Assembly (NCBI RefSeq): GCF_024436435.1
Contig: NZ_JAFMZP010000004.1
Location: 698,929 to 762,928 of the forward strand
Direction of reading: 5' to 3'
Source: Desertivirga xinjiangensis
Lineage (GTDB): Bacteria > Bacteroidota > Bacteroidia > Sphingobacteriales > Sphingobacteriaceae
Length of the DNA: 64,000 bases
Shown in pieces: positions 54,535-64,000 of this stretch. Every line of letters starts with the position of its first letter. Position 1 is the first letter of the stretch. A program made the position numbers and the translations under genes. Under the pieces are notes generated by a model. The model saw only the letters and a list, made by a program, of their open reading frames with translations, did no database searches and was not told where the DNA came from.

Positions 54535-55305
54535 ATGTCACAAATAGCATTAATTACAGGGGCAACTTCAGGCATCGGCGAAGCATGTGCTAAGCTATTT
54601 GCAAAGAATAAATTTAACCTGATCTTAACAGGGAGGAGAGCCGAAAGACTCGATCAGCTCGCTCATCAGCTGACGATGGACTTTGACATAGAGGTACAAA
54701 CCCTGACGTTTGATGTGCAGAACAAACAAAGCGTAGAAGAAAATTTAGAAAATTTAAATTTACAATGGCAGGATGTTGATGTGTTGATAAATAATGCGGG
54801 CCTTAGTTTAGGACTCGAACCAATTGATCAGGGTAATACCAATGATTGGGATATTATGATAGACACTAACATAAAAGGGCTTTTGTATGTTACCAGGATA
54901 GTGTCGGGCTGGATGGTGAAAAGGAGGAAAGGACACATTATTAACCTGGGATCGATAGCCGGAAAAGAAACATATGCAAATGGAAACGTATATTGCGCAA
55001 CTAAACATGCCGTTGATTCTCTGAACAAAGCAATGCGCATTGATTTATTGCAATATGGAATAAAAGTTACGGGAGTACACCCAGGAGCCGTGGAAACAGA
55101 ATTTTCTGAAGTGCGGTTCAAAGGCGACCTGGCACGCGCCAAAAAGGTATATGAAGGCTTTGACGCACTTAGCGCTGATGATATTGCCGAAACCATTTGG
55201 TTTGCTGTGTCACGTCCCGCACATGTAAATATCAATGACCTTGTAATTATGCCGACGGCGCAGGCAAGCTCAGTTCATTTATTTAAAAACCTTCATGAGC
55301 GGTAG
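54535..55305 (+). CDS. Short-chain dehydrogenase/reductase (YdfG-like)
   Basis: 256 residues. NADP-binding TGATSGIGEACAKLF, NNAGLSLG, catalytic Ser in LGSIAGKE and YCATKHA Tyr-x-x-x-Lys. Oxidises small hydroxy acids or sugars in related enzymes. Cytoplasmic. Monocistronic, 62 bp after porT. Confidence 0.9.
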   Translation: MSQIALITGATSGIGEACAKLFAKNKFNLILTGRRAERLDQLAHQLTMDFDIEVQTLTFDVQNKQSVEENLENLNLQWQDVDVLINNAGLSLGLEPIDQGNTNDWDIMIDTNIKGLLYVTRIVSGWMVKRRKGHIINLGSIAGKETYANGNVYCATKHAVDSLNKAMRIDLLQYGIKVTGVHPGAVETEFSEVRFKGDLARAKKVYEGFDALSADDIAETIWFAVSRPAHVNINDLVIMPTAQASSVHLFKNLHER

Positions 55306-55389
55306 CTCACATACGGAGGGTGAAAATGTTTGAAGGTTCTTTGTGGCCTTTAAAAACAATTAGACTTTCACAAAAAGAGGAAAAGTAAC

Positions 55390-55839
55390 ATGTTAGAACA
55401 AACAATAAACCAGGAGATAAAGGCGGCCATGCTGGCAAAGAATGATGCTCGTTTACGGGGACTTCGGGCTATAAAAGCTGCTTTATTATTAGCGAAAACA
55501 GAAAAAGGTGCCTCAGATTCAGTTACTGAGGAGGCTGAGATCAAAGTACTTCAGAAACTTTCTAAACAAAGGAAAGAATCTGCAGATATTTATAAAGCCC
55601 AGAACCGCGACGACCTTTATAAAATAGAGATCGAAGAGCTCGAAGTAATTGAAGAGTTTTTACCAAAGCAATTGAGCAGGGAAGAGATTGTGGCTTATAT
55701 TACTGAAGTAATTTCGAGAGTTGGTGCAAGTTCTGTGAAAGATATGGGAAAGGTGATGGGAACTGCAAACAAGGAGCTGGCGGGAAAGGCCGACGGAAAA
55801 ACAGTTTCAGAAGTTGTCAAGCAATTACTGTCGTCATAG
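55390..55839 (+). CDS. GatB/YqeY-domain protein
   Basis: 149 residues, all-helical YqeY domain (DARLRGLRAIKAALLLAKTE, ELEVIEEFLPKQLSREEI, AGKADGKTVSEVVKQLL). Related to the tail of GatB; proposed to support tRNA-dependent amidation, without settled function. Confidence 0.88.
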   Translation: MLEQTINQEIKAAMLAKNDARLRGLRAIKAALLLAKTEKGASDSVTEEAEIKVLQKLSKQRKESADIYKAQNRDDLYKIEIEELEVIEEFLPKQLSREEIVAYITEVISRVGASSVKDMGKVMGTANKELAGKADGKTVSEVVKQLLSS

Positions 55840-55943
55840 TATTAGCAGTCAACGGTTTTTTAATATCAGGCATAAAAGACTTACTTTTATTTCGTCTTTA
55901 GAATGCTTATTATAATTTACAACAGAACGTTTGTTTAAAAACA

Positions 55944-56708
55944 ATGAGTTTTACGGTCAAAGAAGAAAACGGATTTAAATATATTGAAGAAGGTGAAGGC
56001 GATGTACTTCTGCTTCTGCATGGTTTGTTTGGGGCATTAAGTAATTGGGAGGATGTAACAAATGCTTTTAAATCTCAGTACAGGGTTATTATCCCTTTAT
56101 TGCCAATTTATGAATTACCCCTGCTCACTACAGGAGTAACCACCCTTGCAAAACATGTGCATAAATTCGTTAAGTGGAAAAAGCTTCAGAATATCATTGT
56201 TCTGGGTAACTCCCTGGGAGGACATGTGGGGCTCATTTTCACATTAAGTCACCCTGAGTGTGTTAAATCTCTTATCCTGACTGGCAGCTCAGGTTTATAT
56301 GAAAACTCTTTTGGTGGATCTTTCCCGCGTCGGGAGAGCTACGACTTCATAAAAGAGAAAGTTGCCTATACTTTTTATGATCCTGAATTTGCTACAAAAG
56401 AACTCGTTGATGAGGTTTTTGATACGGTAAACGACCGTAACAGGGTAATCAGGATACTTGCTATGGCAAAATCTGCCATCAGGCATAATATGGCAAAAGA
56501 TTTGCATAAGATCACCATACCAACATGCCTGATATGGGGAAAAGATGATAAAGTGACCCCGCCGGAAGTGGCTGAAGAATTTCATCAGCTCTTACCCAAT
56601 TCAGAGCTAAATTGGGTAGATAAGTGCGGACATGCTCCAATGATGGAGCAGCCTCAGGAATTTATTGAATACCTGAAAAAGTTTTTAGACCGGGTTCTAC
56701 TAAAGTAA
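55944..56708 (+). CDS. Alpha/beta-fold hydrolase
   Basis: 254 residues. LLLLHGLFGALSNWEDV oxyanion block; Ser in VLGNSLGGHVG; Asp in IWGKDDKVTP; His in DKCGHAPMMEQP. No leader. Lies 5 bp before the CBS-domain gene and 725 bp before nadK, forming a probable operon. Substrate unknown. Confidence 0.87.
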   Translation: MSFTVKEENGFKYIEEGEGDVLLLLHGLFGALSNWEDVTNAFKSQYRVIIPLLPIYELPLLTTGVTTLAKHVHKFVKWKKLQNIIVLGNSLGGHVGLIFTLSHPECVKSLILTGSSGLYENSFGGSFPRRESYDFIKEKVAYTFYDPEFATKELVDEVFDTVNDRNRVIRILAMAKSAIRHNMAKDLHKITIPTCLIWGKDDKVTPPEVAEEFHQLLPNSELNWVDKCGHAPMMEQPQEFIEYLKKFLDRVLLK

Positions 56709-56713
56709 AAGCA

Positions 56714-57376
56714 ATGATTGCACGCGAACTAATATCAGATGTTATACCTCCATTAAGTACACAAGATTCTATTCAGAAAGTACTTGATCGTATGGCGGAG
56801 TTCCGTGTAGATCATATGCCTGTAGTTGAAAATAAGCAATTACTCGGATTGTTATCAGAAGACGATCTGATCGAGGTACAGGACTATTCCACAGCAATTG
56901 AAGCTAATAAGATCTCTCTGAATAATACTTGCATTTACCAGGAGCAGCATATATATGATGTTATCAGAGTTTTTGGAGAAAAGCACCTTAGCTTAATTCC
57001 TGTACTGGATGAGAATAGTAATTATCTCGGTGTTATTTCTGTAAATACCATGGTCGAGTTTGTAGCCTCTATAACGGCAGTAAAAGAACCAGGGGGAATA
57101 ATTGTATTGGAGATAGGTAACCGGAATAATTCATTGGCTCATATATCTCAGGTTGTTGAATCCAATAATGCTCAGATACTGAGTTCTTATATAAGATCAT
57201 TTGCCGACTCGACACGCCTTGAAATAACCCTTAAAATTAACAGATACGACCTTTCAGCAATTATAGCTTCCTTTATTCGTTACGATTATACGGTACTTTC
57301 TACTTATAATGATCTGAAGGCAGAAAATAGCAAGGGCGACAGGTATGACCAACTGATAAATTACCTTAATATATAA
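56714..57376 (+). CDS. CBS-domain protein with C-terminal ACT-like region
   Basis: 220 residues. Two CBS motifs (1-60, 70-125: VDHMPVVENKQLLGLLSEDD, HLSLIPVLDENSNYLGVISV) bind adenosine nucleotides, then an ACT-like tail (about 135-205). This gene regularly precedes nadK in Bacteroidota. Role probably sensing of energy charge (inference). Gap to nadK 57 bp. Confidence 0.85.
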   Translation: MIARELISDVIPPLSTQDSIQKVLDRMAEFRVDHMPVVENKQLLGLLSEDDLIEVQDYSTAIEANKISLNNTCIYQEQHIYDVIRVFGEKHLSLIPVLDENSNYLGVISVNTMVEFVASITAVKEPGGIIVLEIGNRNNSLAHISQVVESNNAQILSSYIRSFADSTRLEITLKINRYDLSAIIASFIRYDYTVLSTYNDLKAENSKGDRYDQLINYLNI

Positions 57377-57433
57377 TGTCTATAATTAGGTGGTTAGCAA
57401 TATCACTATATCAAACACATTCATATCTGTAAA

Positions 57434-58315
57434 ATGAAGATTGCAATATACGGAAGGGAATTCAGCAGTAACGCTCTCCCTTATGTTCAGCAGGTTTTTG
57501 ATTGCCTGTTGCAATTTGGAATCAAGCCGCTGGTGTATTACAAGTTCCATCATTTTATCCTAAAGAACAATCTCCTGTCGGCTCCATTAGAAACTTTCAA
57601 AGACTATAATGATTTGAAAGGACAAGCTGATGTTCTGATCAGCCTCGGAGGCGACGGTACCATGCTTGATACACTTATCCTGATAAGGGATTCTGAAATA
57701 CCCGTAATTGGTATAAACCTTGGACGTCTGGGCTTCCTGGCAAGTATCAGCAAAGATACTATCAGACCGGCAATCGAGAGTCTCCTTAAGCGAGAATATA
57801 CTTTAGACAGCAGAGGGCTGCTTAGTATTGAGTCTGAAAACAACGTATTTGGGAATGAAAACTTTGCGCTAAACGATGTTACCATTCATCGGCGCGATAA
57901 TTCGGCCATGATGTTGATTCACGCCTATATAAACGGCGAGTTTCTCAACTCCTACTGGGCCGACGGACTTATCGTTGCAACGCCAACCGGTTCAACCGCT
58001 TATTCGTTAAGCTGCGGAGGACCGATTGTATTTCCTAAATCTGAAAACTTTCTAATTACCCCCGTATCACCTCATAATCTTAATGTTCGGCCGGTTGTCA
58101 TGTCAGATTCATACGTTTTGTCGTTTGAGGTCGAAGTTCGTAGCTCCAAATACCTTTTATCCTGCGATTCGCGCACAGAAGTGATAGATTCAACCCTTAA
58201 GTTCAATGTACGGCGGGCCGATTTCGAATTTAATTTGGTCAGGCTTAACAATGAAAGTTACTTATCTACGTTAAGAAACAAACTATTATGGGGAATAGAC
58301 ACCAGGAATTATTAG
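57434..58315 (+). CDS. nadK: NAD kinase
   Basis: 293 residues. Phosphorylates NAD to NADP. Motifs: VLISLGGDGTMLDTL, INLGRLGFLAS, FALNDVTIHR and LIVATPTGSTAYSLSCGGPI. Full length. Confidence 0.95.
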   Translation: MKIAIYGREFSSNALPYVQQVFDCLLQFGIKPLVYYKFHHFILKNNLLSAPLETFKDYNDLKGQADVLISLGGDGTMLDTLILIRDSEIPVIGINLGRLGFLASISKDTIRPAIESLLKREYTLDSRGLLSIESENNVFGNENFALNDVTIHRRDNSAMMLIHAYINGEFLNSYWADGLIVATPTGSTAYSLSCGGPIVFPKSENFLITPVSPHNLNVRPVVMSDSYVLSFEVEVRSSKYLLSCDSRTEVIDSTLKFNVRRADFEFNLVRLNNESYLSTLRNKLLWGIDTRNY

Positions 58316-58396
58316 TGCAAAGTAATAGGCTGACTGAAACAAAATCCAGCTTTTCTCAGTAAGATAGTTTTGTTAATTTTTAATCAGGAGTTCCGG

Positions 58397-59224
58397 GTGT
58401 ATAGGATTATAAAATTCTGCTCATTTTTTTTGTCTATCATCCTGTTGTTCTATTCAAGACCGGCAGCTGCTCAAAGCTGGGATATTGGCGGATTTGTAGG
58501 GGCCTCAGGGTATATGGGAGATTTGAATCCTGTTAAGGTTTATAAGCTTACTAACCTGGCTTTTGGAGGACAGATTAAACGGAGCTTCGATCCTTATTGG
58601 TCGCTGAAATTAGCTTTTACGCATGGTGAGATCCAAGCCAATGATGCCAGGTCAGAGAATGCACATTCTCGGGAACGAAATATTAATTTTTTTACTCCTT
58701 TGACAGAAGTAAGCCTCCAGACAGAGTTTAACTTTTTTAGTTACGTACCATCACAAAGCAAAAAGCTATATACGCCGTTTTTATTTGCAGGTATCGGTCT
58801 GGTTGGATTTAACCCACAGGCAAGATACAATGGTGAGGTTTACGAATTGCGACAATATGGAACAGAAGGCCAGAACTTGTCTGTACCATACCGGAATTAT
58901 GCCATAACTGTTCCGTTCGGTGCCGGTTTCAAGTATAATATCAGTGGCAAATGGAGCCTGATAGCTGAGGCGGGGTACAGGACAGCTTTTACTGATTACC
59001 TTGATGATGTTAGCCAGAGATATCCTTATGAAGATAATTTACAAGGTTCAGGAGATGCTGCTTTTGTTGAACTGAGAAGACAGCTGGCCGATCCATCACT
59101 TTCAAATACCGGCGTTGAGGGAACTCAGCGTGGTGATTACCGGAAAAGAGATACCTATATGTTTGTGGGGCTTTCCCTAACGTTCTCTATTTTTAAAAAC
59201 GGCTGTCCCGTAGTTGCTTATTAA
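58397..59224 (+). CDS. DUF6089-family outer-membrane protein
   Basis: 275 residues from GTG 58397; a TTG at 58370 is in frame but gives a longer, unconserved leader before the signal peptide (YRIIKFCSFFLSIILLFYSR, cleaved near AAAQ). Body: WDIGGFVGASGYMGDLNPVK, LAFGGQIKRSFDPYWSLKLA, TPFLFAGIGLVGFNP, VPFGAGFKYNISGKWSLIAE. A beta-barrel family placed upstream of uppS-bamA in this clade, so possibly linked to envelope assembly. Confidence 0.83.
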   Translation: MYRIIKFCSFFLSIILLFYSRPAAAQSWDIGGFVGASGYMGDLNPVKVYKLTNLAFGGQIKRSFDPYWSLKLAFTHGEIQANDARSENAHSRERNINFFTPLTEVSLQTEFNFFSYVPSQSKKLYTPFLFAGIGLVGFNPQARYNGEVYELRQYGTEGQNLSVPYRNYAITVPFGAGFKYNISGKWSLIAEAGYRTAFTDYLDDVSQRYPYEDNLQGSGDAAFVELRRQLADPSLSNTGVEGTQRGDYRKRDTYMFVGLSLTFSIFKNGCPVVAY

Positions 59225-59330
59225 GCGCGATTTTTATTTGAAGCTGTATTAATTATTTTTTCATACCAGCAAAAACTCACTAAGTTTCTTACCTTTACGC
59301 CCCGAATATCTGGCCTATCGGGCTCTTAAG

Positions 59331-60077
59331 ATGAAAATGAGTTTACTGGATCAAATAGATAAGAATAAGCTGCCGAAGCATGTTGCTGTGATTATGGATG
59401 GTAACGGCCGATGGGCGAAAGAAAAAGGTAAACTACGGGTTTTTGGCCATCAAAACGGCGTTGTTGCCGTTCGCGATACCGTCGAAGGTGCTGTTGCTGC
59501 AGGCATTCCCTTCATAACCCTTTACGCTTTCTCTACCGAAAACTGGAATCGTCCAAAACTTGAAGTGATGGCTTTGATGGAGCTTCTGGTAGCCACTATA
59601 AATAAAGAAACCAAAACACTAATGGATAACGGCGTACGTTTAAATGCAATAGGGAACCTGTCGCTATTGCCCGAAAGGTGTCGTCGCCAGCTTGAGGAAG
59701 CTATTCATAAAACATCCGCTAACAGCAGGTGTACATTAACCCTCGCCTTAAGCTATAGCTCCCGCTGGGAAATTGTTGAAGCCGCAAAGAAGCTGGCCCA
59801 AAAAGTACAGGAGGGTGATATTGCGCCCGATGATATTAATGAGCAACTTTTTTCGGAGTCCTTAACAACAGGCGATATGCCGGACCCGGAATTAATGATA
59901 CGTACCAGCGGGGAATTCCGGATCAGTAATTACCTGTTGTGGCAATTGGCGTATGCTGAGTTATATTTTACTCAAAAATTATGGCCGGATTTCAGACGGG
60001 AAGACTTATATGAAGCAATAATTGATTATCAAAAAAGAGAACGCCGTTTTGGAATGACAAGCGAGCAGGTCAACTAA
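59331..60077 (+). CDS. uppS: Isoprenyl transferase / undecaprenyl diphosphate synthase
   Basis: 248 residues; ATG 59337 is an alternative start. Makes the C55 lipid carrier. Catalytic Asp23 in VAVIMDGNGRWAKEKG, then LYAFSTENWNRPK, LALSYSSRWEIVEA, PELMIRTSGEFRISNYLLWQ (RTSGE) and FTQKLWPDF. A TACCTTTA box at 59290-59297 may be a weak -7. Confidence 0.94.
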   Translation: MKMSLLDQIDKNKLPKHVAVIMDGNGRWAKEKGKLRVFGHQNGVVAVRDTVEGAVAAGIPFITLYAFSTENWNRPKLEVMALMELLVATINKETKTLMDNGVRLNAIGNLSLLPERCRRQLEEAIHKTSANSRCTLTLALSYSSRWEIVEAAKKLAQKVQEGDIAPDDINEQLFSESLTTGDMPDPELMIRTSGEFRISNYLLWQLAYAELYFTQKLWPDFRREDLYEAIIDYQKRERRFGMTSEQVN

Positions 60078-60138
60078 TTTTCCCTTTTAACAAATATTAA
60101 CAACTGTTTAAGCTATTTTAGCGACGTTATAGATTCAA

Positions 60139-62685
60139 ATGAATAAGTATTTAATCACATTATATTTACTAGTATTTAGCACTGCTTCTTTTGCTCAGCT
60201 TGGAGGTGGCAGAAACCCGGGATTTCGCCGCCCCCCAGTCAGCCAGGATGAAATAAGTTACCTGAACCCAAAAGAATATACTATCGGTGGTATCACTGTG
60301 AGCGGAACCCAACACCTGGATAAAGAGATTCTGATCCAGATTTCGAAGCTTTCTCAGGGTGATCGTATCGAAGTGCCTGGCGATGCTACTTCAAACGCGG
60401 TTAAGAATCTGTGGGCACAGGGATTATTTGATGATGTACAGCTAAATGTAAGTCAGATAAAGTCAGATACAATTTTCTTTGACATTGCGGTAGTTGAACG
60501 TCCCCGTTTGACCCGTATTGAACTGACAGGTTTAAAAAAAGGAGAAACTGACGACATCAAGGAAAAACTTGATGATAAAAAGGGAAAGATTGTTAATGAA
60601 AGCCTCTTGAGCACCAGTACCGCCATTATAAAAAAGTATTTCAATGAAAAAGGCTTTTTGTATGCCGATGTAACATTTAATCAGAAGAAGGATCCTTCTG
60701 AAGCAAATAATGTTATCCTGGAAATCAAAGTTGACAAAAAATCTAAAACTAAGATAAATAAGATATCTTTTTCAGGTAATAAAGAGTTTAAATCAGCCCA
60801 GCTGAAAAAGTTTCTGAAAAAAACCAAAGAGCGTTCACGTATTAATATCTTCCGTTCTGGTAAATTTCTTGAAAATAAATACGAGGAAGACAAACGTACG
60901 CTGATTGCAAAGATGCAGGAGAAAGGTTACCGGGATGCAGAGATTCTCAGAGATTCTGTAGTTCGAAACCCCAATGAGACAGTAAATATCGGCATCTCAC
61001 TGTATGAGGGGCCTAAATACTATTTTGGTGATATTAAATGGGCCGGGAACGCCATTTATACAACAGAGGCTTTGACTAACATATTGGGTATTGAAAAAGG
61101 TGATGTGTTTAGTGAAGAGAAACTCGAGAAGAAGCTTCGCGGAAGCGCGAGCGGCGATGATGTTTCATCACTATACCTGAATAATGGCTATCTAACTTTT
61201 GGTGTAGACCCGGTACAAACCAGGGTTTATGGCGACACCATTGACCTTGAGCTTAGGATATTCGAAGGTCCTCAATACACTATCAATAAAGTGACCCTTC
61301 AGGGAAATGATATTACCAACGACAAGGTGGTAATGCGTGAGATCCGGACGAAACCCGGACAAAAATTCTCCAAAGAAGCGGTTGTTCGTACTACTCGTGA
61401 GATAGCACAGCTGGGTAACTTTGATGAGCAAAAGACGGATGTTCGCCCGATTCCAAACCCTTCAGACGGCACTGTGGATATTGAATACACCGTTGCTGAA
61501 AAACCTTCTGACCAGATCGAGCTTTCCGGAGGTTTCGGTGGCGGCCGTATTATCGGTACTCTGGGTCTTACCTTCAATAACTTTTCAGCCCGTAACCTAT
61601 TTAACTTAAAGGAATGGAAACCCCTTCCTAAAGGTGATGGTCAGAAGTTAAGCATAAGAGGCCAGACCAACGGTAAACAGTACCAGTCATATAGTTTTTC
61701 TTTTTCTGAGCCCTGGTTAGGTGGCAAAAAGCCGGTGTATTTTGGAATAAGTGCATTTACCTCATTGAGCTCCAACCAATACTATGATGATATTCCGGAT
61801 GAGAGCATCCAGAGGATCCGCTTAAACGGTTTGACCTTTAGCTTGGGCCAGCGTCTGAAATGGCCAGATGATTATTTCCAGATCAATCATGCTGTTAACC
61901 TTCAGCAATATAAACTGAAGAATTACGGTGGTTTCCTGTTTTCGACCGGAACTTCTTATAACTTCAACCTGACACAAGAGCTGAGCCGGAACTCTGTTGA
62001 TGCGCCGATTTATCCAACTTCAGGATCGCATTTAAAACTGACCATTCAGGCAACGCCTCCTTATTCATTAATAAATAATTTAAATTACCGTACAGCTGTA
62101 GACGAGGATCGCTACAGGTTTACAGAGTACCATAAGTGGAAGTTCGAATCGCAGTGGTATCAGCGTGTCTATGGTAAGCTAGTGCTTAAAGCGCAGGCTC
62201 AGTTTGGATTCCTGGGAATGTATAACCGGGCAGTCGGTCAGTCGGCTTTTGAGCGCTTTAAATTAGGAGGAGATGGAATGCAGGGCTTTGACTTTTTGCA
62301 AGGATCGGAGGTGATCGCGATGAGAGGATATGAAAATAACTCAGTAATTCCTGAGGGGGCAGACCCGAACATTGCACGTAATTCTGGAAGCCCGATATTT
62401 AACAAATATATTTTAGAGCTCCGCCATCCAATTACTTTGAACCAACAGGCCACAGTTTTCGTATTAGCATTTGCTGAGGGAGGAAATACCTGGAATAGTT
62501 TTAAAGACTACACGCCTTTTAATGTGAGGCGTTCTGTAGGTGTGGGTGCTCGTATATTCCTGCCTATATTTGGATTGCTGGGTATTGACTATGGATATGG
62601 ATTTGACTCTATACCGGGTTTACCTGACGCCAATAAAGGCCAGTTTCACTTCAGTATAGCACAGCAACTTAGCGGAGGATTCTAA
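60139..62685 (+). CDS. bamA: Outer-membrane assembly factor BamA
   Basis: 848 residues. Signal peptide to STASFAQ, a Gly/Arg/Pro-rich linker, five POTRA-type repeats (about 45-440), and a 16-strand barrel with conserved GGFGGGRIIGTLGLTFNNFS at its start, the GDGMQGFDFLQGSEVIAMRG loop with VRGY-like element and GLLGIDYGYGFDS. Inserts outer-membrane proteins. uppS-bamA-ompH-ompH order is conserved. Confidence 0.96.
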   Translation: MNKYLITLYLLVFSTASFAQLGGGRNPGFRRPPVSQDEISYLNPKEYTIGGITVSGTQHLDKEILIQISKLSQGDRIEVPGDATSNAVKNLWAQGLFDDVQLNVSQIKSDTIFFDIAVVERPRLTRIELTGLKKGETDDIKEKLDDKKGKIVNESLLSTSTAIIKKYFNEKGFLYADVTFNQKKDPSEANNVILEIKVDKKSKTKINKISFSGNKEFKSAQLKKFLKKTKERSRINIFRSGKFLENKYEEDKRTLIAKMQEKGYRDAEILRDSVVRNPNETVNIGISLYEGPKYYFGDIKWAGNAIYTTEALTNILGIEKGDVFSEEKLEKKLRGSASGDDVSSLYLNNGYLTFGVDPVQTRVYGDTIDLELRIFEGPQYTINKVTLQGNDITNDKVVMREIRTKPGQKFSKEAVVRTTREIAQLGNFDEQKTDVRPIPNPSDGTVDIEYTVAEKPSDQIELSGGFGGGRIIGTLGLTFNNFSARNLFNLKEWKPLPKGDGQKLSIRGQTNGKQYQSYSFSFSEPWLGGKKPVYFGISAFTSLSSNQYYDDIPDESIQRIRLNGLTFSLGQRLKWPDDYFQINHAVNLQQYKLKNYGGFLFSTGTSYNFNLTQELSRNSVDAPIYPTSGSHLKLTIQATPPYSLINNLNYRTAVDEDRYRFTEYHKWKFESQWYQRVYGKLVLKAQAQFGFLGMYNRAVGQSAFERFKLGGDGMQGFDFLQGSEVIAMRGYENNSVIPEGADPNIARNSGSPIFNKYILELRHPITLNQQATVFVLAFAEGGNTWNSFKDYTPFNVRRSVGVGARIFLPIFGLLGIDYGYGFDSIPGLPDANKGQFHFSIAQQLSGGF

Positions 62686-62767
62686 GTATATCAAAAATGC
62701 TTACATTGAGATTATTTTTTAAATTAAACCAAATTGAGGCACTTGACTCAAATAAAAAAATATTATC

Positions 62768-63298
62768 ATGAAAAAATTTCTGTTTGTTTGTTTTTTTGTA
62801 TTTATTGCAAGTGTTTCTGCTTTCGCCCAGCGATTTGCATATGTAGATAGTGAGTATATTCTACAACATATACCGGAGTACACTTCTGCTCAAAAGCAGT
62901 TAGACGCACTTTCGCAAACATGGCAAAAAGATGTTGATGCGCGATTTGCTGAAGTAGAAAAGATGTATAAAGCGTACCAGGCAGACCAGGTTTTGCTTAC
63001 GGACGAGATGAGGAAAAGGCGCGAAAATGAGATCGTAGAGAAGGAAAGGGCCGCAAAAGAGTTTCAGAGAACTAAATTTGGTTTTGAAGGCGAGTTGTAT
63101 CAGCAGCGTATCAAGATGATAAAACCTATTCAGGACAGGGTGGCAAAGGCGGTACAGGCAGTGGCTGAAAATGCTCAGCTTGATATGATCTTTGATAAAA
63201 ACAGTAACGTCATAATGTTATATGCAAGTTTACGTTTAGATAAAAGTAATGACGTTATAACCAGGTTAGGGTACAAACCCGGAACCTTAGCAAAGTAA
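62768..63298 (+). CDS. OmpH/Skp-family periplasmic chaperone (first)
   Basis: 176 residues. Signal peptide to VSAFAQ. Short strand RFAYVDSEYILQHIPEYTSA, a long charged coiled coil (40-120), and a C-terminal strand region (AQLDMIFDKNSNVIMLYAS). Holds unfolded outer-membrane proteins for BamA. Confidence 0.92.
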   Translation: MKKFLFVCFFVFIASVSAFAQRFAYVDSEYILQHIPEYTSAQKQLDALSQTWQKDVDARFAEVEKMYKAYQADQVLLTDEMRKRRENEIVEKERAAKEFQRTKFGFEGELYQQRIKMIKPIQDRVAKAVQAVAENAQLDMIFDKNSNVIMLYASLRLDKSNDVITRLGYKPGTLAK

Positions 63299-63332
63299 AA
63301 GTTTAGAACAAAATATAATTTTTTAAATCAGA

Positions 63333-63890
63333 ATGAAGAAACTAGTTAAAGTAGCAGTAGTAGCTGTTGGATTATTTTTAAGTGGGGTTGCGGCAAACGC
63401 CCAGCAGAAATTTGGGCATATTGACTCAGGCGATCTGCTACAAGCCATGCCAGAGATGAAAGCGGCTGATGCAACCTTTAAAACATTTCAGGAGCAAAAA
63501 GAAGGTGCCTTGAAACAAATGGATAGCGAGCGCCAGAAAAAGATCGTTGCTTATCAAGATAAGTATAAAACCTTAAGTGAAGCTAATAAAGAAACTTTAG
63601 GTAAAGAATTAGAGACTCTTGGAAAAGAGATTCAGGATATGGAAAAACGTATCGCTGAAACTCAGCAGAAAGCGCAACAGGAACTTCAGGCAAAACAAGC
63701 CGAGCTTTATCAGCCAATCTACAAAAAAGCTGAGGATGCTGTAAAAGCGGTTTCAAAAGAAAAAGGTTACTCTTATGTATTTGATGTTTCTCAGCCTGGC
63801 GTTGTTTACTTTGACGGCGGAGATGATATCATCAACCTGGTTAAAACCAAATTAGGAATCAGCACTTCAGCTGCTGCTCCAAAAAAATAA
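63333..63890 (+). CDS. OmpH/Skp-family periplasmic chaperone (second)
   Basis: 185 residues, paralogue of the previous gene. Signal peptide to GVAANAQ, FGHIDSGDLLQAMPEMKAAD, coiled coil rich in Gln/Lys/Glu (45-125), GYSYVFDVSQPGVVYFDGGD. A short Ala/Pro/Lys tail. Terminator follows. Confidence 0.92.
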   Translation: MKKLVKVAVVAVGLFLSGVAANAQQKFGHIDSGDLLQAMPEMKAADATFKTFQEQKEGALKQMDSERQKKIVAYQDKYKTLSEANKETLGKELETLGKEIQDMEKRIAETQQKAQQELQAKQAELYQPIYKKAEDAVKAVSKEKGYSYVFDVSQPGVVYFDGGDDIINLVKTKLGISTSAAAPKK

Positions 63891-63909
63891 AGAACAAATT
63901 CTTTCTTCT

Positions 63910-63946
63910 AAAAGAGGCTGTCTCAAAAGGATAGCCTCTTTTTTAT
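63910..63946 (+). terminator. Intrinsic terminator after the second ompH
   Basis: Arms AAAAGAGGCT (63910-63919) and AGCCTCTTTT (63933-63942) with a following T-run. Clean Rho-independent terminator closing the uppS-bamA-ompH cluster. Confidence 0.9.
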
Positions 63947-64000
63947 TTTGCTAGATTTTCGTATTTTAAAGGCATGGGAACGACGCCTGTTTTTAAGCCA

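Noticed and set aside
63974..64000. Possible start of another gene at the right edge
   Set aside because: An ATG opens nine codons only; no recognisable protein sequence, so not listed as a feature.

Overview
The window is chromosomal DNA of a Bacteroidota member, most likely Sphingobacteriaceae (Pedobacter-like). This rests on the GLPGLI, DUF3826, DUF3822, DUF6089 and PorT families, OMP_b-brl_3 outer-membrane barrels, a 60-residue histone-H1-like protein, the ubiE-porT and uppS-bamA-ompH-ompH gene orders, and TAnnTTTG -7 elements very close to start codons. I see no rRNA, tRNA, CRISPR array, prophage or intact insertion sequence.

Layout. 1-14.6 kb is a carbohydrate-flavoured accessory region: truncated uxuA diverging from a LacI regulator with two palindromic operators, a Pif1/HRDC helicase, a luciferase-like flavoenzyme, a duplicated DUF3826 secreted protein, a GH43 enzyme, a GLPGLI/outer-membrane-barrel pair, a sterol-desaturase-like membrane protein and an alginate-lyase-family protein. 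Two decayed loci lie here: pirin plus Crp/Fnr remnants near 6.5 kb and a GH2 remnant near 11.7 kb. 14.7-28.5 kb is mixed: histone-like protein, a second large barrel, a Gfo/Idh/MocA oxidoreductase with an esterase, a GH1-like enzyme, a WecA/MraY-type transferase, topoisomerase IB, a TauE-type permease and an MFS transporter. 28.5-42 kb is mostly housekeeping: guaA, an RsmB-like methyltransferase, MarC, clpB, pyrE, NUDIX, coaD, rsmD, DUF3822, a RecD-like helicase and a CHASE3 histidine kinase. A 292-bp non-autonomous transposable element with a 9-bp target duplication lies between coaD and rsmD.

42.2-52.8 kb holds the most interesting system: ten same-strand genes encoding a GMC flavoprotein, a Tat-exported Gfo/Idh/MocA protein, a gluconate-2-dehydrogenase subunit-3-like protein, a second Gfo/Idh/MocA enzyme, three TIM-barrel isomerase-like proteins, a lipoprotein cytochrome c, a DUF1080 protein and an MFS permease. 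I infer a periplasmic pathway that oxidises a sugar or glycoside at C3, passes electrons to cytochrome c, cleaves the 3-keto product and imports it. 53-63.9 kb returns to core genes: ubiE-porT, an SDR, YqeY, an alpha/beta hydrolase-CBS-nadK cluster, DUF6089, uppS, bamA and two Skp/OmpH chaperones.

Two dispersed repeat classes mark intergenic gaps: a CG-rich hairpin built on CACGCG/CGCGTG arms (six copies) and short A/T-rich tandem repeats. Start codons were moved inward from the longest open frame where signal peptides, family conservation or promoter position argued for it; each case is stated.
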